Shown in pieces: positions 8,283 through 22,156 of a stretch of 22,156 nucleotides of DNA (within the stretch, counting starts at the first letter, position 1; each line of letters starts with the position of its first letter). The notes beneath the pieces are model-generated. The model did not search any database and was not told the DNA's origin. It saw nothing but the letters and a program-made list of their open reading frames with translations. Origin of the DNA: Azolla pinnata. Its lineage: Eukaryota > Streptophyta > Polypodiopsida > Salviniales > Salviniaceae. The stretch spans positions 1 to 22,156 of the forward strand of contig JBBBWG010002493.1 in the NCBI GenBank assembly GCA_037176905.1, in the 5' to 3' direction. Made by a program: the position numbers and the translations under genes.

Positions 8283-9183
8283 TTAGGACTCGAGGAAGTT
8301 CCAAATCATTTTGTAACAGCATATGCTTGAAATCCATGGGCAAATGTCTGTCAATTGAATTCGAAGAAGGATGTAAAGTTATCAAAAAGTAAAAAGCGCC
8401 CACAAAGGCACGCATGGTAAGCTCTTCTCGTGCTGTTTGGAGCAATGAAGTAGAGACCCATAAAGCCTTTTTAAAGAAAGCTTCTGTACTACACAGTTTT
8501 ATGATTGTGCACTGCTTTTGTTTGGAAAAATGCTATTCTCTTCCTTGGAAATAAGTTGGTTCGAAAGTACTTCAGATTTGTCTATTCGAAAGCACTTCAG
8601 AATTTGGCACCAAACTTTCCTTTACGAGAAGATAGAAGGGTGAAAAAATAAGAGTTTTTCCCAACACTTCAGCAGTTTTTTCTGTATGCGGTGGATTTCA
8701 ATCAGGCATAAAACTGGAAATGTATCATAACAGGTGCAAAGCTTTAAATTTCAGTGAAAAATAACAGCTTTCATGAACACTTCAGCAGTTTTTTTTTATG
8801 TATCCAGTGAATTTCAATCAGGCAAAATACAGATTCGGGTTCTTGACTTGATGGTGGAATGTATCATTTGACAGGCAGGTGCAAAGCTTAAATTTCAGCT
8901 CTACTTATGCATTCAGAGTCTCGGTGAAGCTCTCAATATTTGCAAAAAGAAAGAAAGATATATTAATGCCTTCTTAGGCCAATATTGGCCAAACATACAA
9001 CAATGTTTTATCTATGAGAGAACCATGTAGTACAGAAAACTGGCTGGCAATTCACACTCACTCACGCTACTGATGATCAAGCCAAACTCTTCGGAACCCT
9101 CTGAAATCAAATCAATTGTCTGTTCCATACATCAAGCAAAACTCTTCACACTGATGGCAAATAAATAAGAACAAATATTGAAG
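8283..9183. other. Convergent intergenic region (3' ends of AKR copy 3 and the kinase gene)
   Basis: About 900 bp between the stop codons of two genes transcribed toward each other. It must hold both 3'UTRs. An imperfect duplication lies at 8663-8898, and there is a perfect 14-bp palindrome, GGCCAATATTGGCC, at 8977-8990. No RNA gene or extra ORF is supported. Confidence 0.7.
8663..8898. repeat. Imperfect tandem duplication of about 90-120 bp
   Basis: Copy A (8663-8754) and copy B (8776-8898) both run from AACACTTCAGCAGTTTTTT through ATTTCAATCAGGCA and ATGTATCAT to GGTGCAAAGCTT and AAATTTCAG. Copy B carries roughly 30 extra bases in its middle. Confidence 0.8.
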
Positions 9184-15866
<6,683 letters not shown>

Positions 15867-15892
15867 ACTCCTCCCCCTTTTCTCTAGACTCC

Positions 15893-17068
15893 CTGAATGA
15901 GAAAGATCTTGCTCTTCAAATCCTTAAAATCTCCTGGACTAGTTTCCCTTTCACTTGCACCTGGACTTGGATTCCTCTCTATTCTTCTCCTCCTCTTAAA
16001 CCCCGCGCTCTTAGATTAATCCGTATAGACAATCCCTTCCTAACCCTCCTTCAATCCACTCTCTTAGACTGGTCTTAGACTGAATCCTTGTCTCTCTTCA
16101 TCTTCAATCAGCACGAACTACATTTGTTTGTCCGCCTACCTTTTCCTCTTCCTCTTCAATGCACTATTCTTCCTCTTCCCCTTCAATGCACTATTCTTCC
16201 TCTTCCTCTTCCTGATCTAACGACTCCTCACTATTCTTCTCTTTCTCCTCATCTTAGACCCATTGCCTGATCCACACAAACTACTCTTCCAGCCCTGTTA
16301 TCTTCTCCTCCTCCAGTTCAATCCACTCTCCTCTGATCTTAGACTTCTTAGACTTTCCCTCCTACCCTCCTATCTTTTCATCATCCTGTTCAATGCAATC
16401 CTTTCTCACAAACTACTCTTCCTACCCTCCTATCTTTTCATCATCCTGTTCAATGCAATCCTTTCTCATCTTCAGTCTCCTCTCTACTCTTCTCCTCCCT
16501 CTCTCTCTAATCCGCGTAAACTACATTCGATACCTTGTACCTCTCCATCCCTGTCTCTCTTCGATCAGCGCACAATTCTCTCTTATTTCTTCGCATGCAC
16601 TCGATTGCGGTCTCTATGATCTCTCTCGTGAAACTGATTCAGGCAGAGAAACAAAAAGCAAACCAATCCGAGGTTCAAGAACAAGAAGATGATCTGTAAT
16701 CAACACCAGGACCAAAACATACAGAGAAATCAATAAAAATCCAAGAAGGAGAGATCGGATACGAAAGAAAAGAGAGAACTTGAGAGTATGGGGGGAGCGC
16801 AGGAGGCAGGAAAGGAATGGCGGATCACCGGAAGACCACAGGGAGAAGACCGAGAGAGGGAGAGATCGATCGAAAAAGAGCAGGTAGAAAAGCAGAAGAT
16901 CGGGAGAAGGAAAGGAGAGGAAGGAAAAGGATCGGTGGCCAAATGCGCAACACAGAAGTGCGGCCGATTACCAAACGCAAAAGCCATTCGAGGTGAAAAC
17001 GGGATCATTCCGATCAATCAGCGAGAAACAAATGCATGAACGTTGTGGGCATGGAAGGGGAAGCTTAC
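15893..17068 (-). other. Predicted 5'UTR intron of the kinase gene (1176 bp)
   Basis: The donor CACAG|GTAAGC (exon ends at 17069) and the acceptor CTCATTCAG|GGAG (exon resumes at 15892) bracket a purine-rich intron on the - strand. The start codon lies 26 bp after the acceptor. Many plant housekeeping genes have such a leader intron. Within it are CT-rich repeats and a 60-bp duplication. No coding exon is seen in it. The prediction rests on splice-site quality and position only. Confidence 0.65.
16361..16469. repeat. 60-bp tandem duplication in the leader intron
   Basis: CCTACCCTCCTATCTTTTCA and the following bases repeat at an exact 60-bp step: 16361-16420, then 16421-16469 up to the point of divergence. 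A shorter CT-rich duplication (TTCAATGCACTATTCTTCCT) lies at about 16155-16205. Confidence 0.93.
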
Positions 17069-17165
17069 CTGTGCAGGGCGGAGGATTAGGGTTAGGGCTA
17101 GGGCTAGGGTTAGGGTTAGGGTTAGGGTTTGCTGCAGCAGAAGATCGTCGTCTCCTTCCTGTCTG
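17069..17165 (-). promoter_or_regulatory. Predicted non-coding first exon and promoter edge of the kinase gene, with telobox array
   Basis: On the - strand the segment ends in the consensus donor at 17069/17068. Seven hexamers at 17086-17127 read CCCTAA (two as CCCTAG) on this strand, preceded by AAA, giving an AAACCCTAA telobox. In plants teloboxes cluster near transcription starts of housekeeping and translation-related genes and bind Myb-type factors and Polycomb recruiters. The transcription start is not visible; I set the upper bound by eye. No strong TATA box is present. Confidence 0.5.
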
Positions 17166-17185
17166 TGTCCACCATCTCAGAGGAC

Positions 17186-17397
17186 TCTTTATTTTCGTTA
17201 TTTTCCCTTTTTCTAAATTAATTTCTTAACCCTCGTTATTTTTCCCGTTTTTTTAATTAATTCCCTAATCCTCGTTATTTTTCCCTTTTTTTTAATTAAT
17301 TCCCTAATCCCCGTTATTTTTCCCTTTTTCTTAATTAATTCCCTAATCCTCGTTATTTTCCCGATTTTTAAATTCACTCCCTAATCCTCGTTATTAG
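17186..17397. repeat. About 40-bp tandem repeat upstream of the kinase gene
   Basis: Five to six copies of TTAATTAATTCCCTAATCCT followed by CGTTATTTTTCCCTTTTT, at steps of 38-40 bp (CGTTATT near 17196, 17234, 17272, 17312, 17350 and 17389). The array touches the predicted promoter on its upstream side and could be part of it. Confidence 0.9.
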
Positions 17398-17887
17398 AGA
17401 GACCGGGATCGATTAGGAATCGACTGATTTCCACCGGATCGGTTAATTGCGAGTTCAATTGGCATTAAATTTGTCGATCGATTGACGCTCAAATGTCTTG
17501 ATTAGTATCAAAACTTTCTATCGTTTTGTTGATCAAATATAAGCAAGGGAATCGATTAGGATCGATTACTTACCGGGAAGCGATCAGGAATAAGATCAAT
17601 GCCGGCAGAAAATTAATCGGGTATCGATTTCTCGTAGGGTTATATGCATTGATTTTGCAACTCCCGATCTCAGCAGATCGCTGTGAAAACTGTAAATTTT
17701 ATAATCGTGTTAGTAGAAGATGATGCGTCAATTTGTGGTTCCAGTTGTGAAAATGTAAATTTTGATAATTTTGTCGCGCGAGTTTTTGGCATCTTACAAA
17801 GTTTTATCCCTATTTTCTATTTTCCGATTTTTCCCTTCAAAGTAAATTAAACCAGCACCGAATCTATTTTATTTTTTCTGCTTTTTC
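17398..17887. other. Intergenic, GATCGATT-rich, no gene seen
   Basis: AT-rich sequence with recurrent ATCGATTAGGA-like motifs (about 17410, 17551, 17561 and 17622). No credible gene or RNA was found. Confidence 0.5.
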
Positions 17888-18310
17888 TTGCCAATTTTTT
17901 TTTATCGTTCGGCTTTTTATTTTTTTACCTACTTTCCTGTGTTTTTTTTTTCGCCTTTTTCTCGATTTTCCCAAAACGATTCTTTCCTGATTCTTCATTT
18001 CTTTGTTTTTTTTTTATCGGATTCCATTTTGTTATTCCTATTTTTATCATATTTTCCCGCAAATTTTACTCCTTTTCTTCCACTCCTTTTTATATTATTA
18101 TTATTGTCTTTTATCGATTTTCCAACCCCAAAATTTATCTCTTTTTTTTTTCACCCTTTTCCCCCCCCCCTAAATTTGGTGGTTTTTTTGCCAATAGATT
18201 CTGCCCCCAAATTTATCCATTTTTCTAAATTCGGTAGTTTTCTGCCAATAGATTCTCCTTCCAAATTTATCCATTTTGCTATGCATTTTTCAGCTTTCTT
18301 GATGGCTTTT
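17888..18310. repeat. T-rich low-complexity tract with a 55-bp duplication
   Basis: The + strand is dominated by T runs of 6-9. At 18171-18225 and 18226-18279 there are two copies of a 55-bp unit containing GCCAATAGATTCT and CCAAATTTATCCATTTT. The frame open across this stretch gives only Phe/Leu/Ser-rich sequence from composition and is not a gene. Confidence 0.8.
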
Positions 18311-19131
18311 TTAATCCTTTTTTCCTTTCAAAAACACATTAGAATTTTCTATTTTTTACTAGTTATAAATGAATAAATCACATTAGAAATTCTATACACT
18401 TACAATTTCTTAGCTAAATGTAGAATCGATCTAGATACGCACTTAGAAGGAATGGACATATATATATTTACAAAATGACAAGGCAACTAATGACAAGATA
18501 TTTTTCTGTAGAATAAAGAAAAAACAATAACGACAGTTCGATTGCGTCAGATAAAAGCCGTGGATGGCTTGTGTATCCATGGATTACAGGGGAAATTTAT
18601 TTGTGTCGACGAGTTTGGATTCCATTTTTTCTGCACCTCGATCTGACCTCCTTCGACACGCTAGCAGAATTCCGTATTTCTTCTGGAAACAGAATGAGAA
18701 CAGAGCTGTTAGTAATACACTGAATATGAACTAGGATGGAGGAGCAGAGAGAACACAAAGTATTGAGTATGGGTTATAGGAGGACTACGAACAACAAAGC
18801 ATCATGAATAGCAAAGCACCGCTATTAGACAAAACAGCTCGACTATTATCGGCTGATTTTCTTATTGAACTATAATAAGTTGATAATATATCAATTGATT
18901 GTTGAATGCTTGCAGTTATCGTCACGTTCAATGAATTTGGTCAATAATATCGTCCACTGTTGAATCTACTAGTTGCCAGAGGTGATTGATACATGTTGGG
19001 CTCAACGCTCGTGAAATTTCGATCCAGATTCCATACCCATGTTTACTTTGTCCAATTAAGAATAGATTATTTAAATTAAAATCGTGTTATGCATAAGATA
19101 TCGACATCACGACATATTAAAAACACATGCA
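18311..19131. other. Intergenic, nothing recognised
   Basis: About 820 bp of AT-rich sequence. I find no open frame of interest, tRNA or repeat. Confidence 0.5.
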
Positions 19132-19990
19132 TTATATGCATTCAACACCTTGACATGCTTGTGCATACATGGACTTGGATTCCTCACAAATTATCTTTTC
19201 ACTCGATTTCCATATCAATTTATAATCCTTGACCTTAGCCTCTCGATCGTCTGATTGAGGAATTACTTGCCAATGTTGACAATTTTGGTACGATACTATC
19301 ATCGATGTAACCAATGGTCACACTTGAAGGTACATCCAGTCGACAAGTTAGTTCTAAACATGATCAATGATTCTGAGTCCTAAGTGACATTCCCTTTGTT
19401 ATTTGTCATCCAGCCTTCTTGTGCTTTTCTAAGGGTCTCTGATGCTAGCTTGTGCGTTGATCATATTGGAAGAAATCCTCAACATTTATCTAGCATATTT
19501 GAATGGAACAATACAATCAAGGGTAACAATATGGTGTATAGCCATGTATTAACTCAAGCTAGTTGTACTATATGTCAATGCACTATTGTAACTATCGTCA
19601 GAAGACAAGACTGACTTCCCATGATAAAGCTTTCGTGATACTTATGATATCTTGTAAGACCTCACTCTCTCAGTTTGCCCATCAAACTCAAAAGTATGTT
19701 GTTCCTTTTGCATGACTTCTAACCAAACTTTAATTGTGAATTTTGAGCCTATTTCCATTGGTAAACAATATATAGTAATTCGGAATAAACCCTGATCTAC
19801 TACAAGATATTTTTGCTCTAGATATGATCGTGGATTGATGTGAGAATTATTCTGTTTTATTTTTTCATCGGTTGCATCTAACTACATGTCAAATGTTGTC
19901 ATATTCAAATTCCATGCAGACATGGACACAAGATTAGGCGTAAAGTTAGATGTATTGTACATCTAACATAGACAAGCAACAAACATAAGT
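19132..19990 (-). pseudogene. Possible eroded reading frame, family unknown
   Basis: One - strand frame runs about 286 codons with only nine stops, fewer than expected by chance in AT-rich DNA. The longest open part lies upstream, with segments such as YLVVDQGLFRITIYCLP, KFTIKVWLEVMQKEQ and FDGQTERVRSYKIS. A 60-codon open segment ends at 19132 (QHWQVIPQSDDREAKVKDYK). I recognise no domain. It may be an old transposon or host gene remnant, or chance. Confidence 0.22.
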
Positions 19991-20220
19991 ATTGTGTGTA
20001 TATGTTACGCATATTTTACATCTAATTTTGAGTCTACTATGCGTCTATTTTGGGTTTTTCTTTTGATTCTTTTTTAAATAATTGTCTTGGAATTTTAATT
20101 TTTTTTGTAAAATCCTATTTGTTAAAATTAGGTACTTCTTACAAATTTCTTTTTTGATATTTATTATTATTATAGATTAAATTTGCTTGTATGATTTAAT
20201 TTCATTGTCAAATTGGGTAG
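19991..20220. other. AT-rich intergenic stretch
   Basis: Strongly AT-rich, with TTTTT and TTATTATTATTA runs. It separates the eroded - strand frame from the retroelement relic and holds nothing recognised. Confidence 0.5.
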
Positions 20221-20931
20221 AAATATATTGGAAAGTCGAAAGCTCGAGCTTCTCGATGCTCACTGGTATTGGCTTTGCGAGGGTATCTCTCTGGAAGATT
20301 CGTAACAATTTTGGAAGGGGTAAGTGACCAAAATAACGTTGTTACGATGACTTATGTATTGCCAATGATGCCCTGTTTAAAAAGCTTTCCAACAAATAAG
20401 AAATGTGCACAATGTGGGGATGAGATTGAGACAATGAAACATTGCTTATGATAGTGTGGACCTACGCAACAAGTATAGTCTCGTATACTTAAGACTGTTG
20501 GCTTATGAGAGAGTGGTGTCGCAGGGAATTTTAGACCAATTTTCTTATAGCATTTCGACTGAATGCATCTTTTTACCTTGAAATAGAGTGATATACCTTG
20601 CCTTTCATAATGCGCAAAGAATTGTATTGCAGTATCACTAGATTCCTTTGCTCTATCCATGCCTAGTGGAAGCATGGTAAAACAAAATTACTTCCTGAAT
20701 TTGAATATGTGATTCATGATATTGCTACTATATTTATTCACGTCATTTGAAAGAGTAAACCACGATACCAATCTCCATGAAATGGAGCAACAATTCCTCG
20801 TCACTCAATGGTCTTTAGAAGTCGTTTCCATACCAGAATTGCTTCATGACATGTCCAAAACCTATGCACAAGTGACTTCATTATATGTCCACAATGTTAG
20901 GAATATTAGATGGCTTCCCATGACAGACTAG
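20221..20931 (+). mobile_element. Degenerate LINE-type ORF2 C-terminus (zf-RVT domain relic)
   Basis: A single + frame can be followed for about 236 codons, interrupted only by stop codons. It includes LPMMPCLKSFPTNKKCAQCG, DEIETMKHCL, then two stops and CGPTQQV. The C-x2-C ... H-C-x3-C layout with an ETxxHCL core is the zinc-binding module (zf-RVT) found after reverse transcriptase in plant non-LTR elements. Eight of nine internal stops are TGA or TAG; in that family this region is Trp-rich (HCLW, QVW), so most can be read as TGG to TGA/TAG changes. The last 70 codons are open and end at a TAG at 20929-20931. No reverse transcriptase core, poly(A) tail or target-site duplication was found, so it is a fragment. 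Confidence 0.5.
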
Positions 20932-22059
20932 CCTCAAACATTAACAAGTGATTATTCGGTGAGGCTATAAAATAATCCATTCACCACCTAGTAAAGACTC
21001 TTGGGGGTAATCGTAGTTCTAATATTGACCTTCATACCACCAATTTTGGCTTTCTCATCTCTAAAAACTAGAGAAAGTTTTGTCATCAAGATGTCTTATA
21101 TTTACCGGGGGGTCATATGAACAAAGTTACGATTAAGGTCCACGAAACTGGGGGCATCAATTTGAAGAATAAGTCGAAACGACATTATGATACAGCTCGA
21201 TGCACTTCTGAGGCCCTTAAACTGATTTCGACGAAAATCAGCTACACAGACATGTAAGAGTCAATATGCAAGTGTCGCAGGAGAGAGTGTATACAATATA
21301 TAACCAATGTAGATCATCCTCCCTGTTGATATAGAATAGCAAAGCAAAGATTAATACAGACTAGCCCATCATCCCACACCGACTGGTGGGATCATCTAGC
21401 TTCACAGAAAAGACAATGGAGCGATCGATTCTGACTTGGCAAAACGACCAAACGCTTATCCATCCTAATGAATTTGTTATGGGGGGCGGAACATGCCTAA
21501 AGGTCCAAGCATTTGGAAGGTAGTAGCAAAATCAAAGTCCAAGGAATATGCATCCAATGATAATGAGCCCAAATGGGCAAATCTTTATTTTATTTTTTGA
21601 GCTGCATTTCAACATACAGCTGTGGTTTGGAGATGGCCAGCCAAGAAAGACACAGGCTTGGAAATGGATGGTGAGCCAGGCGATGTGAGATCGGATCTAT
21701 CGAAGCTTCTAAGTTTAGAGTGTGGACTGATCTGCAGATCTCTGAATCTGCTTGCTCCACTTGCTTGACGAAAAAACATCTGTATCCTCTCTGTCAAAGG
21801 GGGAATTGGATGGACGACATTGCAACCGCATGCACATGCATGTGTCTCGATCGATCGATGATGACGATGCATGCAGCAGGCAACATCATCATCTGGGGTC
21901 AAGGGGGCAATATACATATGACCCTGGCATGCAAGTCAAACACATCAGAGTGGCAGATGGTGGTCATCTGGGGAAGGTCAAAACGCCGAGCCACATGCGA
22001 CAGGCCTGCAGAGGATGCATACGCATGCACATACATTTGTCGGATTGCTAAAATCCTAC
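20932..22059. other. Intergenic, no gene recognised
   Basis: About 1.1 kb without a supported gene. It may contain further retroelement debris downstream of the zf-RVT relic, but no terminal repeats or target-site duplication could be identified. ATGCATG- and GATCGATC-rich simple sequence appears at about 21830-21880. Confidence 0.5.
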
Positions 22060-22135
22060 ATATATGTATGTATATACGTATGTGTGTGTGTGTGTGCATG
22101 TATGTGCATGCGTCTGTATGCATGCTACCTGGTGG
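22060..22135. repeat. Compound TATG/TG/CATG microsatellite
   Basis: Runs of TATG, then (TG)8, then CATG/TATG tetramers make a long alternating purine-pyrimidine tract near the right edge. Confidence 0.9.
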
Positions 22136-22156
22136 TCTGGAAACCAGCACGCATGT

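Noticed and set aside
16088..16692. Leu/Ser-rich frames in CT-rich DNA
   Set aside because: Low-complexity sequence with a 60-bp duplication inside the predicted leader intron of the - strand gene; no conserved motif.
17888..18376. 162-codon frame rich in Phe, Leu and Ser with membrane-like segments
   Set aside because: It follows from the T-rich composition; there is no domain, no start context and a tandem repeat lies inside it.
20352..20675. 107-codon - strand frame
   Set aside because: It is antisense to the retroelement relic, whose + frame has the zinc-knuckle motif. Trp-to-stop changes on + do not create stops on -, so the open state is expected.
21241..21450. Possible LTR-like segment with a TATATAA-type motif and CATCATCC sequence
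   Set aside because: No paired repeat, TG...CA ends, primer-binding site or target duplication could be found.
21609..22150. Several 80-100 codon frames on both strands
   Set aside because: They are rich in His, Met and Cys from ATGCATG and TGTG simple sequence, with no family resemblance.

Overview
This is a piece of a land-plant nuclear genome. The evidence is spliced genes with consensus GT-AG borders, two enzyme families with plant-type architecture (AKR4-like aldo-keto reductases and a kinase-phosphoribosyltransferase fusion of the UKL type), plant-style AAACCCTAA telobox motifs, and abundant GA/GAA and TA microsatellites. The sequence does not fix the lineage. Introns of about 75-1300 bp and loosely spaced genes would suit a bryophyte, fern or other non-grass plant, but this is only an impression.

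Left third (1-8300, + strand): a tandem array of three aldo-keto reductase loci sharing one five-exon plan. Copy 1 (315-2141) and copy 3 (5632-8282) are intact, with 312 and 309 residues. Their exons 2-5 have identical lengths (176, 241, 180 and 219 bp), and both keep the full Asp-Tyr-Lys-His tetrad and the cofactor-binding residues. Copy 2 (about 3042-4637) is a clear pseudogene: exon 2 is missing, 153 bp has been lost from exon 3 (taking the catalytic His), and there are three frameshifts and a stop. Each locus is preceded by purine-rich GA/GAA sequence, and minisatellites lie in front of copies 1 and 3.

Middle (9184 to about 17130, - strand): one large gene, convergent with the array, encodes a 500-residue uridine/cytidine kinase fused to a uracil phosphoribosyltransferase-like domain. 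I could join 14 coding exons with no frame error. Two introns (2 and 7) need a GC donor. A likely non-coding first exon carries seven TTAGGG-type hexamers and is separated from the start codon by a predicted 1176-bp 5'UTR intron. Intron 3 contains a near-perfect 349-bp tandem duplication.

Right part (17131-22156): no intact gene was found. It holds a roughly 40-bp repeat array next to the kinase promoter, a very T-rich stretch, a decayed LINE-type reverse-transcriptase C-terminus (zf-RVT zinc knuckle) at about 20221-20931, a weaker eroded frame on the - strand (19132-19990), and microsatellites.

The two gene families are not obviously linked in function. One makes NADPH-dependent carbonyl reductases and the other salvages pyrimidines. 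No unknown multigene system is visible. The most notable signals are the decay of copy 2, the GC-AG introns, a 23-bp exon-derived repeat that carries a splice donor, and the stop-substitution pattern in the retroelement relic.
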